From Tetmemena sp. SeJ-2015 (lineage: Eukaryota > Ciliophora > Spirotrichea > Sporadotrichida > Oxytrichidae): DNA of 64,000 bases. The stretch's first letter is position 1. Every line of letters begins with the position of its first letter. The position numbers and the translations under genes are program-made. A model generated the notes under the pieces. It was not told the DNA's origin, made no database searches, and saw only the letters and a program-made list of their open reading frames with translations. The stretch is from assembly GCA_027382625.1 (NCBI GenBank), contig JAJKFJ010021470.1, positions 21,776 to 85,775 of the forward strand. Reading direction: 5' to 3'. Positions 22,437-35,220 of this stretch are shown piece after piece.

Positions 22437-23149
22437 TTATATTCTAATTTGATTCAACAAAGAATTTTTAAAACTCTTATCTCTAAAACTAAACAATTCA
22501 TTCTCTTTCCTCCTTTTATCATAAGTTTTATGATTTTAAGATTTTTAATTGCCCCTCTTTAAAACTAAAAGAGCAACAATAAGATTGAACATTACTATCG
22601 ATTTTTTGGAGGCAATAATTCTCAAGGATAGTAAATTGAAATAATAAAACATATGGAATATATTGAGAATTCAAGTTGTAATGTGCTCGGAAGAGATAAG
22701 GAAAGACTTGTGGGTTTAATAGATTATTCTGGGAGATATGTGTGTGAGATAAGTATTTATAATTAGCATTTTGTAGAATATCAACCCTAATTTTATAGTA
22801 AACCCACTCATTTGCGTTTAATAATTCTCCCATTACAAATCGATTACTAAAGATATCTTAAATACAACACATAGATAAGTCTTGAACTGGGTTCAAGTGT
22901 GAAGAAGTAGTGGAATTAGTTAAAATAGTGGCAACGATCGGCCCAGAAAAGTTATAATTTAGTTTAAATTTATTAATCCAAGCATTTTTAATTGACATAA
23001 GTTTATAAAATGAATGATAATTTGATTAAATATGCGTACTATTTAAATTTCTTGCAAAGTTTTCCACTCTTTAATTGATGAATTGGAGTTTATTAACAAG
23101 AATATAATATGAGCTATCACTTAAGAAGAGATTCTTTAAATCGTTAGTG
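22437..23149. other. AT-rich intergenic region
   Basis: A 101-codon open frame on the minus strand (22528-22833) has no recognisable features and low-complexity AT-driven composition. I do not call a gene. Confidence 0.45.
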
Positions 23150-25171
23150 TCAGTTATGACCATCTTCATTAAATAAAAGGCTATTTGTTTTAAATATTGT
23201 TTATTGATTAAGGATAGGGTCGAGAGCATTGAACGAGCGGGTGTTTGTATTAACCACGGTGTTCAAACTTTAGATCGATCAGGCGACGACTTTGCTACTT
23301 TTAATTTAATTTTAATATACCTCCGTTTCCAGATAAAAGTATAAACTTATTTAGTTCTGTAATATTAATTAGATCCGAAGGCACTGAGTTGTTGAGAGTT
23401 AGTATCGACGGCAGTTACAAAATATTAATTTAGCTTCTTCATTAGCTATTAGAAATAATTGGTGAGTGCTGGTCTGGAGAAGCTCAGAAATCAGAGAAGC
23501 AACGTTCAAATTCCATTTATCAAATTTCTCCTAAAAAGAAATTTAAATGATTTTAAATTAGAATTTTTACAAAGTGCAAATCTTAGGAGATTTCAATGGA
23601 TTGATAATAATTTGCTTTATTTAAAGTTCGGCTGCATTATAATTTTGAAGTAATTTTAAAATAGAGGTTTGATTGAATCCAACGACGTTGCAATCATTTA
23701 TAAAATAATTATTATTTCAAGATCGGTCGTAAAGTTTATATAAATAATATATAATTCATTAGGAATTAATTTTTAATTTTATAAATAAAAGTAGCTTTAA
23801 AACCATAACTTGGTGCTAATTATCAATCCATTTTTAATCTCCTCATCTTAAGTAAAAATTTTATTTAGTGAGAGAAAAATATAAAGTTTAAGTAGCTAGA
23901 ATATTTTACTTAATAATAAGAAATATTAAAATTGTTCTATTTATATAATAAAATGTATGGAATCAGATGTTTTGAAGCTGGTGAGTGCTTGGACGGAGTT
24001 GTAAATATTCTCTTTCTTGATGTACTGGTAGCCTGCAGTGAAGCACATGTTGAAGAAGCCGGAGAGAGTTTGAGTTCTGAGAGCGAACTGCTTGATCTTG
24101 TTGATGTTCTGGCACTCGCTGTTCACTTGGGCGCCTAACCCACAATTAAAATATAATCTATTTAATAATTTAAGCTCCTTTTACTATTAAATGTATTTAA
24201 ATATCTTCTATCTAATTTATAATGCTTATTTATTTCTCAAATTAATATAAATAACTTTTATTTAAAATTAAATATGATTGAATTTATAGGATTTGATAGC
24301 ACAACGAGCTTATATGAAAGTTATTTATTTAGTGAGCTCGTTGTAGCTTGCGAGGAGAGTGTTGAGGAAGGTGCCAGTGTAGCTGCTCAATTCAGTTCCA
24401 GTGATAAAATAATTTCTTATTCATAATCCTTTTTTCAATTTTAGATAGTCTTCAAACCTAATAAATTACTTCATTCAATCATCTTATTGTTCCTTAATTA
24501 AATCTTTTTTTAAAATAAATATTCTTAAAGTCTTTATTGTAATAATTGCTGCATTTAATTATTCTCTTTTAACTAAATTTTATAATTATTCTAAGAAGAA
24601 AAGATTGATAAAAATTGAAATTGAAATACTTTTAATAATAAAAAACTCTTTGAAGATTATATTAATGCATGGATTAAATAGCAAATTATAAAAGAATGGG
24701 ATTTTATTGTAGATGGCTGACATTTTGCTGGCCTGAGAAATCAAAACTTATTTTATTTCTTTTAAAATATGATACTACTGAAAATAAGCACTTTAATTGT
24801 AATGAATGAGCTGATTAGTGCATCCAGTGACAGCAGCGGAAGCGTCAGTAAGGACGGCAGGATCAGTTAAATTATAATTTTTAGAAGAAATAATTTATTA
24901 AAGATATTTGGGAAACATTTGATAATTTAATGAGCGTAGGTCTGTCCCTAGCCGAAGCCAGTGAGGAAGGTCTTAATGTCGTCATCCTTGCAGAACCAGG
25001 CATTGCTCATCTATAAACAAATTTAGGTTAAGTCCAACTAGAGCAACACACAAATTGAAGAGGACTCTCGAGGGTATATACTTACGTTGGCCAAGGAGAT
25101 CACACTCAGAGAACAACAATAAACCACATTTGTTTTAAAGAAGCGATGAGGAGGGTTGAGGTAAATTTCAT
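23150..25171 (-). CDS. Secreted protein family, paralogue A
   Basis: Unrecognised family, found four times in this window. ATG 25171-25169 starts a clear signal peptide, MKFTSTLLIASLSVISLA, once a 29-bp IES (pointer TCT) is removed. A 75-bp GT-AG intron (25011-25085) follows. The mature part is spread over small segments: NAWFCKDDDIKTF...GQTYA (about 25010-24935), DPAVLTDAS...GCTNQL (about 24855-24795), SSYTGTFLNTLLASY (about 24400-24335), NSECQNINKIKQF...YQYIKK (24126-23970), SELLQTSTHQ (about 23503-23459), TAVDTNSQQLSAFG (about 23420-23370), and a C-terminal piece reached through a GATC repeat. Gaps are AT-rich IESs. Few cysteines; no enzyme motif. Copy A has the most GC-rich, best preserved coding pieces. 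Confidence 0.75.
25110..25138 (-). other. IES inside the signal peptide, pointer TCT
   Basis: A 29-bp segment. AGA (+ strand) occurs at 25110-25112 and 25139-25141. Unremoved, the signal peptide runs into TGA; removed, a perfect signal peptide results. Copies B and C have IESs at the equivalent place with different sequences and pointers. Confidence 0.85.
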
Positions 25172-25747
25172 TTTTTGTCTAGAATCTATTAAATATTGCT
25201 ATAATCAAAATTATATCTATAAATTAATAAATCTCTATAAATTTTAGCTCTTATTATTTCTCCTAATTAGATTAACGTTTATTAATCTGCCAATGAACAT
25301 AATTTTTCTCGAATACAAATTTAATGATTAAATTAAATAATAATTTCATTAAAGATCATTTAAAATAATGGGATATTATAATTGGATTAGAAAAGTAGAG
25401 ATATCTAAAATAAAGAATTAAATATACATTTTATTAAAATTGTGCCAAGTTTACTTACTCTGAATCTAAATTTGGAATGAGAATTGAATACAATCTCTTA
25501 AATTAGCTAATCTTTCCTTAGAAGTAATAATTTTAAGATAGGGAGAAAGCTGAAACCCAAATTGGAGTAAGGATACAATATCAAATTAAAAGAAAAACAA
25601 TTTTTTCCTATAGTTTATACAAAAATCTAAAAAGAATTATTTGGAGTTCTCTAAAAACATTCCGTCTAAGAATATCATAATCTCCGTTATATCTTCCTAG
25701 AAAAATCAAATAAAATCATAATGATTTTTATTTATCAACTGAGCTAC
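25172..25747. other. AT-rich intergenic region
   Basis: Very AT-rich, no gene seen. Confidence 0.5.
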
Positions 25748-28166
25748 TCAAATTCCAAAAGCCTTTTTCATTTTTTGAAGCTAAGTTATGCTCATTTAGG
25801 ACCTGCTGGCTGTTTCTATAATCGATTATGCTATACTAAGTTTAATAAGGGATTCTAATTAAAAGTGCTCCTCGTTCTCTGTTTTTTTATTCTCACATCC
25901 ATATATCTACTTTGCTAAGCATTCAAAAACAAAAGCATTAAATTTAATGACTAATTCGCAGCTTTTCTTCTTAGGTTGAATTTCTTAAATTTTGGATTTC
26001 GCTAGCAGAGTAAGAAACATTCTATTAGGATCTACTGTCCTGAAAAGACTCTCGCCTTCATTTCTAGATTGTTTCTTAGAGATGGTTCTCACATCATAAA
26101 CTTTTGAAGGTATAATTTTAAACCCTAAGGGAGCTTGCAAAATGAAAAACATAAAAATTCGTCTCAATAAAACTTGCTACAGATATGTTTATGCTAATTA
26201 TTCTCTGAGTTAAGCTTTCGCTCTGTCTTGATCTTCTAATTAAAGACACATAAAATTGAAACTCTTCCAAATTTTTCCTTGAAACTATAGTGACCAGGCT
26301 TTTTTAATTGACACTTGTTTTCTGCAAGTCAGAATTGTCCTAGTATACTTTGCGATTATTGAAATCTTAAGATAAGCTCTATAATTTATATGACTCATAC
26401 ATAATATGTTTGATAAGCTCATGTTTGCAGGTGCTTAACTTTTTGAATGAGTCTCTTCTGGGAGAAATGTTGAAGGAGATACCTGAGGTGTTAATATTTT
26501 TAACAGTAGAGACAGTACTAGAGTGTTACAAAGTTGCTCCTAATCTGCGGAGATCTATATCACTAACTTAATTACTTATTCTTGTTATAGCTCTTGAATG
26601 AGGGGGCAAATTTTGTGAATCTTGCATCTCTTAATTATCCACTGCTGCTTCAGTCTCTAGAGTCACACTTTAAATGGCTAAATATATCATTGGTCTTTAA
26701 CTTTGCGTTTGGACTTGACTAATTCCCATCATGATGGAATAGTTACGCTCTCGCTTCTTCCTATAAGCTGATGCCGTGATTATGGCTGGAGCGTCTATTT
26801 TTAATACCGACTTCGATTGAATCTGCTCTAGGTCCTGTATTCAAGCTTCTTTTTACTCTCTCAGCATCGCCTCATATAAATAATGTATAGTGACTCAAAA
26901 CAATTGAAATATTTTGTAAGGGCAAGTTAGAATTTCTATATTGAGGTGCGTATCTAGAAGCAGGAGCCTTTGGAAAAGTAATTGCTTCCAGATTTTTGAA
27001 ATACAACTGTCGAGCTCCTCAATTAGTCCTCAAAAAGAGTAATAAATAAATAGCTTAATCTCAGGGTTGAAACTGTCCATCCCATCCTTGACACGGATAG
27101 CATCAAACTTATTTTGCCAATTTTATGAGCCAGAGTCTCTCTCTTAACTGCCCTATTTAGGGGTGGTTCCTACTTCTTGATTTGATTTGATACTCTCATA
27201 GTTTAAAGAAGTGGAGAGGCTGTTTCAAACTGCTTATTAAGAAGAGTGCTTCTCTTAAGACATTTTTGTGAGTGAGGTAATAGTAAGGTTGTTGTAGTTT
27301 GGTTATTGGCCTTGCCCATATTTATTATAAAAAGACCTACTTAAGAAGTTACTGTTATAGTTTTCAAGAATTTGGGAACACTAAAATAAAATAAATTTAT
27401 CTAGTCTTTATATTCACCAATAAACGAGAAGTATAAATTAAATAAAGTTTTCAAATACCTGAAAAAGACTTTAGGTATTTTAGCAGACAAATAGATATAA
27501 AATTTAATTTAAATAAGCACTATCTCCTTCTTTCATACTATTTTTGCTAAATAAGTCTCATAAGAAGCTGTTCTGTAAACATAAAATTGCTTGGTTCTCT
27601 TATTAATTTAATGGTAAATATTTTAATACTCTTTTTTCTCTTACTTGTGTAACCTTGAGGTTTTAATGCTAGGATTGAAAATTCTCGCTTGGATTATAGT
27701 ATAAGTTTGATCCATTCCTATTTCTGTAAATTGTTCTCTTCCTATTATCTGAAATCAAACTATCTGAGCTCTATTCATTCTTTTGAAATTACTCCATTTC
27801 AGTTAATTGCGTTTTAATATTTTATAGACATATATAATTTAAATTGTGTGTTATTGTAATTTCGTGATATCCATTTGGGTTGTTAAATGATTTACTTGTG
27901 GCCACCCTGTATCTCCACATAAATATTGCCCTCGACTCTTAAGTGATCTAAGTTCCCATCTTCAGAAGCTCCCACCAAGCTTCCTTAACTTGCTTTCCCT
28001 TCTCCCATTTAAAAAGCAGTCGCTCCCTCTTCCTACTAATCCAGCAAAGTCATGTAATCCTGCGATCTTCAAGCTCCAAAGAAGTTTTAGGTCTAAGTAC
28101 GAATTGGATTGCCAAGACCTTGTTTTGAGATAAGTAGATTTTCTGTTGGTCATTTTGGAGATTCAT
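25748..28166 (-). CDS. Ser/Asn/Gln-rich protein, many IESs
   Basis: Unrecognised. From ATG 28166-28164 (MNLQNDQQKIYLSQNK) a discontinuous frame runs leftward to TGA at 25750-25748. Readable blocks: 28166-28085, about 28060-27860 (two candidate frames), 27290-27010 (a polar block containing NWQNKFDAIRVKDGMDSFNP), 26860-26640 (basic and Ser-rich), and 26640-25750 (over 200 residues, including PPHSRAITRISN and SFNISPRRDSFKKL). The last block is convincing: TAA/TAG occur repeatedly as Gln and TGA is absent. Breaks between blocks presumably are IESs or introns; one direct repeat GGATTA near 28058-28085 is a candidate pointer. A TGA inside the 27.2-kb block is unexplained. Ser/Arg-rich composition suggests a phosphorylated regulatory protein, but this is only inference. 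Confidence 0.6.
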
Positions 28167-28761
28167 GAAAATGCTGCATATCTAAACAAAATTTTAATAA
28201 GCACAATTTTTAACTTGCTTAAGAAAGGGAAAAGCGGATCTTTAGAACTCATTACTTTTTGAAAAGGTGAAAAGTTAATTTCTTATTGAATTGATGATTA
28301 CTGGCTAGGGTCCATTTATAAAGTTTCCATTGGTTTTTTTACTTAAATCTTAAAAATATTTTTATTTTGAGCTTTTTTTAAATAAAATAGAGTGCCTTCT
28401 TTGCAAATTTCACTCATTAAAATAATAGAATCTCATTAAATTTTCTAGAATAAATTGATTAGGGAAGAATAGGAATATATATATGAAAGGAAGAGTTTAT
28501 GTTTTTAATTTAGTTTTAGAAAGATAATTCTAGAATAATAATAATACATGCCTGCATACCCATATGTGAGTAATTTGGATAAGCTGAAAATCAAATCTTG
28601 ACTGTGCCCTATTTTACTTCTATTTAATCCCTAAACTCATTTCAAAAATACTTTGTTTTAGAGGAGAATATACCAGGTGAGTAACAGAGTCAAAAGGAGG
28701 GCCATGAAATTCATTGAGAATTCTATGACACCTTGTTAAAGCACAAATAATTTTTAATATA
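28167..28761. other. AT-rich spacer
   Basis: No gene seen; AT-rich with short homopolymer runs. Confidence 0.5.
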
Positions 28762-30123
28762 TCAAATTAATATGAATTTAAAGGTGCTCATTCCTGATCC
28801 ATATAAATTTAAATAAATGTGCCCACTATTAAGATCCGAAAGCGCTTAATTGCTATGAGTTAGTATCCACAGCAGTCAACAAAGAAAATAATAATTAATA
28901 CATTTTATTTACTACATTCTACATTATTTTAATATATTTGCATTTCTGAATTTATTTCAAATCTAAAATTTAATGAGTGGTAGTCTGAAGCAATTCCATC
29001 ATTATATTGGCTAAGTTAAAGCCCACAATATCACAAGACTAAATATGGATAATTATTGCTTTTAAAGACTTGGTCTTGTAATCTGAAAGTTTTGTGAGAG
29101 AAGTGTAAATTTGATCTTTGTTAAAGTATTAGTAGCCAGCTTTAATTCCTCAAAATTATGAATAAGAATTATAAAATTAAGCTGTGAATAGCAAGTTAAA
29201 GAGACCGGAGAGAGTTTGAGTGCGTATAGCAAACTGCTTTATCTTATTAATGTTTTGACATTCACTGTTCAGCTAAGCGTTCAAATTATTTTATTAAACA
29301 ATAAGAATAACTATCTTCAATTTTGCTTTTTATTAAAATTGGAAATTATCCCTGTAAAGAATAAGTTAATATTACTTTTGAGTTCAAGACAAGTATGGAG
29401 TTGAAGCTTGAAAGAAGGGTATTAAAAAAAGTACCGGTGTAAGAGCTCATCTGAGTGCCTTTTAAATTTTAAAGGATATTATATTCTTTCAAAGTAGCGA
29501 ATAATGCACTTGTTTGCTTAGCCCAGGCAGTTAAAATATTATGAAATTAAATTTAAATTATTGTATAATAAATAATTGAGTGGCCTAAGTCTTGCAGCCA
29601 GTGTCGTAGGTAGAGTCAGCAAGGACAGTTTCCTAGGTGTAGGTCTAGCCCATAGCAAACCCTTGCATAAATGCCAGAAAGTCGTCATCCGAACAAATTA
29701 GGCTTTGCGAACTCATCTATAAATAAAGTTAATATAGGTGTTGCATTTCTCCCAATTAATCTTCTCTTTATACATATTTTGATTTACGATAATTTATTTA
29801 TTTAATTTATGGCTTTTTTAATTAAAATTTGATTAAAGGTAAATTAATAAATAATAAAATGAAGCAGTATGATTGTTAAACTCTTAGAAAGTACAAATAA
29901 AATGTAATAAGCAAGGTCTATTTCATATATTTAAAATTTGATTTGAATAATTAAGAGCTAAAAGAGATAAATAGATGTCGGCTAATTGTGAGCTAGCAAA
30001 AGAGCAGCAATAATAAAAAGATTGTAGGTCAAAGAGTAGCTTACATGGATTAAGGAGACGAAGGTTATAGCTCCTAAAAGGAAAATAATATTTTTATTTA
30101 AAGAAAATTTGAGATACTCTCAT
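28762..30123 (-). CDS. Secreted protein family, paralogue B
   Basis: Same order of pieces as copy A. The start at 30123-30121 gives MRVSQIFLLGAITFVSLIH once a 22-bp IES (pointer GAAAAT on +) is removed, then a GT-AG intron, then SSQSLICSDDDFLAF...GFAMGQTYTQETVLADS as one continuous piece (copy A has an IES here). SSYTGTFFNTLLSSF lies at about 29455-29395, NSECQNINKIKQFAIRTQTL at about 29275-29190, YQYFNKDQIYTSLTKL at about 29140-29060, and GFNLANIMMELLQTTTH at about 29035-28980. Finally TAVDTNSQQLSAFGSGMST is reached after removing a 37-bp IES (pointer GATCC). Pieces between these are AT-rich. More AT-rich and less conserved than A, but all frames can be restored. Confidence 0.7.
28801..28837 (-). 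other. IES, pointer GGATC (GATCC on +)
   Basis: A 37-bp segment. GATCC occurs at 28796-28800 and 28833-28837. Removal extends the C-terminus in frame. Copies C and D carry IESs at the same site with pointer GGAT. Confidence 0.85.
30087..30108 (-). other. IES in signal peptide, pointer GAAAAT (+ strand)
   Basis: A 22-bp segment. GAAAAT occurs at 30081-30086 and 30103-30108. Removal yields an uninterrupted signal peptide. Confidence 0.82.
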
Positions 30124-31060
30124 CTAGTTTATTTTAGTTTTTTATTATAAAACAATCACAGATTAAGTCCTTAAATCTTCTTTTGTCTATTTATATCCAA
30201 AAATTAAAGGTACTTAAATTAAACATGAACTTATCTCATAGAACAGCAAGAAATTTAAAGAAATAATTTTATTTGGATTTCAGCAAATTTCGTACGATAT
30301 TTTTAAACGATTCAAAAATTGATCGGTGTTTTAATAAAAACAATCATTTCTCCATAATCAATTCATATTAGAGAATAGTTTCATAAATTATTAAAATTGC
30401 ACTATTGAATTTGTAATCATAAAATTCTTTTAATTTTATTTATTGTTACTTTATCTACAAGAAGTCATTCAAATTTTACAAATTGCTGCTGATTCAATTT
30501 TAAAATCATTAAGAATGTGATTGAATGTTTCTTAAATAGATAAAGGAACGCCAAGTATTTTTACCTGTTAGAGTTTCATAATTTTGCAGAATAAATTATC
30601 TTTTTTCTCTCTGACTATATTGCAATTTATCTTTTTAATTAAAACATTAATGGCGTCCAATCGATATTTGAATGCTTTCAGATATATTTAATTCATTTTT
30701 AATGCTCTAAATCAAGTTAATTAGACGAAAATGGGAATTAAGTTAATAAAGTTAAATTTAACGGTGTTTAGATAAAAGGTGATAATAGTTCTCAGTTTCT
30801 CAATTTATGAGTGAATAATCTGTGATTGACTAATTTAATATTTGCCACAGCTCCTGGATCTACACTTAGAGGAATCTTAAATAAAACTACTAAGTTAATT
30901 AAAAATCAAAGATATTCTAATGATGCTCATTATTTCATATATTCTTTGTTATAAGAGTTAAGCTAGATTTGTCGTTGAGCCAATGTTTATTAGCTGATTG
31001 GATTCAATCTTACTTATTTTCTGAGGTTTCTTAAAGCACTTTTAATTTTAAATTATGAAT
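30124..31060. other. AT-rich spacer
   Basis: About 75-80% AT; no supported gene. Confidence 0.5.
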
Positions 31061-32706
31061 TTAATATGAATGTTAAAGGTGTTCATGCCTGATCCTGATC
31101 AACTTAAATATAAAGCTAAAATAATATTGATTTATCCGAATGAGCTCAATTGCTATGAATTTGTATCCACAGCAGTCAAAAATTTTAAATGCTATTTTAT
31201 GTTATTTTACAACTTTAATCAAGTGTTTAATTATCCTAATTTAAAAATTTCGGAAAATAAAAATATTATATTTGGTGAGTGGAGGTTTATAGTATCTCCA
31301 TCATAATGTTAGCTAAGTTAAAACCGACTTTATCGCATGACTTACTTAATTATAGATATTGAATCACTCATTTATAAGACTAGGTCTTGAAATCTTTGAG
31401 ATTTGTAAAAGATGTATAAATCTAGTCTTTTTTGAAGATTTAGTAGCCAGCTTAAAAATTATTTAGAGTTAAAATTTAATGACAGGCTGTGAAAATCATA
31501 TTGAAGAAACCAGAGACAGTCTGAGTGCGCAATCCAAACTGCTTTATCTTTTTTATGTTTTAGCATTCGCTATTCAGCTCAGCGTTCAAATCAAAATACT
31601 AAAGATTAATGCAGAAATAATTTAAATAGCTTATTCTTATCTTAATAAAAAAATTTAATTTGCTTTTTAATTCAAGATAAGTATAGAGTTGACACTTGTA
31701 AAAAGTGTATTCAAAAAAGTGCCTGTGTAAGAACTCATCTAGGTGCCTTTTAAAAATGAAATAAAGTTTTAAATAATAATTCTTTGAGCGTTTTGAATAG
31801 CGCAGCAACTTGCTTTGCATAGGCAGTTAAAAATTAAACAATTTAATTTGAATGACTTAGATATAGTTGCCTGAGTCTTGCAGCCAGTGTCTAATTTAGA
31901 ATCCGCAAGGACGGAGACCTAGGTGTAGGACTATCCCATAGCGAAGCCAGACATAAACTTCACTATGTCATCGTCCGAACAAATCAGACTTTGTGAGCTC
32001 ATCTATAAATAAAGTTAAAAACAAGTTTGTCACCTCAATAATTATAGTTTAGATTCAGATAAAATAAATGATTAGTAATTAAAAATGGTTAACTTTAAAT
32101 AATTCTTTGAATTTACTCAAATACCCTTATCTATAACTTATTGATAGATAGCCAATCAAAAGCTAAAATAAATCTTACCTATAAATATCTTCAGTCTATC
32201 TCAGATAGATATTTAGCAAAAAAGTCTGCATTTAAAAAATTAATATTTAATTAGTATTGCTTAAACTCATTACTAAATCCTCCTCTAAAAAGTAGCAAGG
32301 ACATTAAGCTCTTAGAATTTTCTGCAAGGTCGAAAGGTGCAATTACTGTTTTAAATTTAAGTAATTTCAACTGGCATCTTTAATCTTTTTAATTTATTAA
32401 AAGGTTTTGCAAGCATTCTTAATATTTTCTGCAATAATTAATCCTTAATTTTTGCTTATTTGATCCTTATGTTCTATTTTTGTGCTTGAAAATTAATTAT
32501 TCAAATTTTAATTTTTAGTTTATCTTCATTATATAAAAACACTATACATTTATTGAAAAAATTAGGAGTAGGAAAGTTAAGGCTAGCTAATTACTTTGAA
32601 TAGCTTTTATATTTTAAGATTGCTTACATGGATTAAGGATATGAATGTTACAGCTCCAAGAAGGATCAATATTTATTTTAAGGAAAACTTGAGATACTCT
32701 TCTCAT
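31061..32706 (-). CDS. Secreted protein family, paralogue C
   Basis: Start ATG 32706-32704 gives MRRVSQVFLLGAVTFISLIH after removal of a 19-bp IES. Following pieces parallel copy B: SSQSLICSDDDIVKF and GFAMGQSYTQVSVLADS (about 32005-31875, no IES), SSYTGTFLNTLFTS (about 31745-31685), NSECQNIKKIKQFGLRTQTV (about 31580-31490), YQIFKKDQIYTSFTNL (about 31455-31390), GFNLANIMMEILQTSTHQ (about 31345-31265), and TAVDTNSQQLSSFG (about 31175-31130). A GGAT direct repeat flanks an IES before the C-terminal GSGMNTF. After that the frame stays open without TGA for a long way, so the stop is uncertain. The copy may be weakly eroded at its 3' end. Confidence 0.65.
32666..32684 (-). other. IES in signal peptide, pointer TCCTT (AAGGA on +)
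   Basis: A 19-bp segment. AAGGA occurs at 32661-32665 and 32680-32684. Removal gives an in-frame signal peptide. Confidence 0.82.
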
Positions 32707-33238
32707 ATAGTAAGCTAAGTATTTTATTATAATAGGATCCCAGAATGATGCATAATAAAGTACTATCTATTTCAATCCAACATAATAAAAATATTTAAAA
32801 AAGCAATACTAATCTCATCCAACAATATACAGTTAGATTCACTATTTATAATCGTTCATTACCAAATTTACAAAAATAGAATGATGCTTCAATTTAAAAT
32901 TAATTAATCTTCCTTAAATTCAATTTAAAAATAAGTTCGCATTATTTTAAAAGTAGATTCTATAAATTTTTTGTTAAAAAAGGATAATCTAAATAAATAA
33001 AAATGAACTAAAGATTACACATATATCCAACTATTACAGTAATTTCCTATTTAACGTCATAGGAAGCTTTCAATCTATACAACTATCTACAAAGCAATAA
33101 TTTATATTTAAGCAACTCTAGTTTAATCCCCAACATATTTATAAGTTAAAATTTTAGAGTATTTCATTTACTTATATTAAATACCTTTAATAGAATAGTT
33201 GTTTTCTTCTCTGAATCAATTTATAAAAAGATTAATTA
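32707..33238. other. AT-rich spacer
   Basis: Extremely AT-rich; no gene seen. Confidence 0.5.
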
Positions 33239-34390
33239 TTTATGGATAGAATGAAAACAAGTTTAAGGAGATACTTTCGTTCGGAAATGAGATTGATTAC
33301 TCAATAGAACTTTCCAATCATAACTTAAACTTATTTGAGAAAGGATGCAGAAGAATGATTAAAATTGCCAATAATTTCATATTTGTTATCAATACTCCCC
33401 TTCATTTTACTAATCTGGACAGAGCTATTTACAAATTATATTTTATATAGAAATCAATCCATACTTAAATTTCATTATGCTTATTTTATTTGTTTCTTAG
33501 TATCTCAATTTTATTCCATCATGCTAAACTAATATCATATTAGCAAGAATTGCCAATTATAGATTAATTAGCCATAGATGATGAGCAACACCAATCAAAT
33601 GTTAATCAATAAGAGGAGTCAAAGCTATAAGAATAGTCTAAATAAGTAGAGAAAGTTAAATTTTAGATCAAATTGATGCGCCAAGAAATTTTGAAATAGA
33701 AACCATTCTCATAAAGCCAGAATACATCATCAGAAAAAACTGAAATCGAAATAGTCAAGTTTATTTTTTATAAATTCTTCATTAAAAATAATAAGTTTGA
33801 AGACATTTATGGAGAAAAAGGATTCAAAGATGAAAAATACGAACTATTCTACAAGCTTTTGAAATATGATAAGGTTATACTCTTTAATTTAAATTAGCAA
33901 AAGACACCATATAAAGCAGACTAGATGATAGATTTTATAATAATTAAAAAATTAAATTTCGACTATTTTAGTTTGAAAAGATTGTGCTGATCCTGATTTG
34001 CTATTGCTTGATGAACATGGTTTTATTAATGCGGATACTCTAGAAATCGAATACTCAAGTCATTATTTGGGATCTTCTTGCGATGTATCTCATTCAATTG
34101 CTAAAATTAAAAAACTCAAGATAAAAAATTTATCTATATTCTAGAGGCATAGAAATTCACTCTCCCAACTTTATAAAAATTATAGAGTCAAAAGTTTAGT
34201 AAGCTAAAATTTTTTATACATCATTAAAAAAAAACCTGATAAAATTCTTCGTAAAACCAACATTATTCTTTTAGTATTGGAGGATTATCTTATTTAAAGC
34301 TATATATACGGAATTATGATTTTTTATAATACATAAATTTTGAAATTAGCTTCAAATAAATAATTTTTTTCTTTATATGAATCTTTTTTT
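33239..34390 (+). CDS. Possible AT-rich gene, unknown
   Basis: With TGA as the only stop the frame is open from about 33239 to 33990, about 250 codons, then a second frame is open from 33988 to about 34390. The first part has one hydrophobic segment (ISLCLFYLFLSISILFHHA) followed by a Gln/Glu/Lys-rich stretch. The second starts DPDLLLLDEHGFINAD. The switch near 33988 would need an IES or frameshift. Caution: in DNA this AT-rich, TGA is rare and long frames can occur by chance; no domain is recognised and no ATG begins the frame convincingly. Confidence 0.35.
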
Positions 34391-34718
34391 TAATTATAAA
34401 GGATAAATGCAATCCATAGCAGTCAAACTACCATAATTTTAATTTTGTTAAAATAATAATCTATATAAAATTGAAATTAATTATTTTTCTCTAAATTTAT
34501 TTTGAAATTTATTTTATTGAACTTGAGAGTTTAGTACTTGAAAACTTAGATGAAAAATGTCTTTTTGATTTCTAAGATTTACCAAACTTAAAATCTGTTG
34601 AGATTCATAAAGATTAATTATAGCATAATGAGGTGATGATGTAATTGATAGGTTGGTTGCCATCTTAAATTCAAATTTTAAATTATGAAGAGCCCGCCAC
34701 TTATATTATGTATGCTGT

Positions 34719-35220
34719 TGCCTAGGTGCAGACACTCACGAGACAATCAGAGTGCAAAAGATGTCAGTTATGATGTTCTTCATCTTTCTTATTATTATTA
34801 GATAGCTCCATATTTATCTCTTATTCTGCTTGATTGCTACAATTAAGTTCAAAACGCAGTTAGTAGTGCTACTAATTCCGTTGGCAACCATGTTAGTAAT
34901 GTCGAGCGTCACGAAAGGCTTAAAAATAGCTGCTACTAATTTCATTGCAACGCGATTGAACTGCTACTAATTAAGTTTTAAGTATAATTAGTATTAATTT
35001 AATGGAGCCACCACATATAAAAAGGAGCTCCATCTTCACAACTTGCACCTGATTCGCTTAGTTATCTAGCTCTATCTATTTCAGCTTGTCATCCAATAGG
35101 ATCTCACTATTAAATAGTAAGACTTTAGCTTCGTAGGTCGGATCTAGATCAATAATAATAACTTTGATTTTCAAATAGAACAACGAGTACTCGAGCAAGA
35201 TGGTGGAAAACTTGAATGTA
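34719..35220 (+). repeat. Repeat shared with the TBE-like element (copy at 50735-51307)
   Basis: About 500 bp match, with many small differences, the stretch at 50735-51307 inside the transposon. Shared landmarks in order: cactcac, gcaaaagatgtcagtt, agttcaaaacgcagtt, gttagtaatgtcga, tgaactgctact, ccaccacatataaaaagg, gcttgtcatcc, ggatctcactattaaatag, gagtactcg and ggtggaaaacttgaat. The block has a TATA-like CATATAAAAAG near 35014 and, downstream, an ATG opening MVENLNVDGTPQQAPQ. It looks like an internal intergenic/promoter region of the element with the start of an ORF, left here as an isolated fragment. This copy is clean, whereas the 50.7-kb copy is full of homopolymer changes. Confidence 0.85.

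Noticed and set aside
22528..22833. 101-codon minus-strand open frame as a gene
   Set aside because: AT-driven composition, no recognisable features, no neighbouring segments; TGA is rare in such DNA so open frames are expected by chance.
26440..27030. Plus-strand frames resembling a protein with a kinase glycine loop (GAFGKV near 26967)
   Set aside because: The opposite strand reads as a long ciliate-code gene through the same region; the plus-strand similarity is short and interrupted by TGA.
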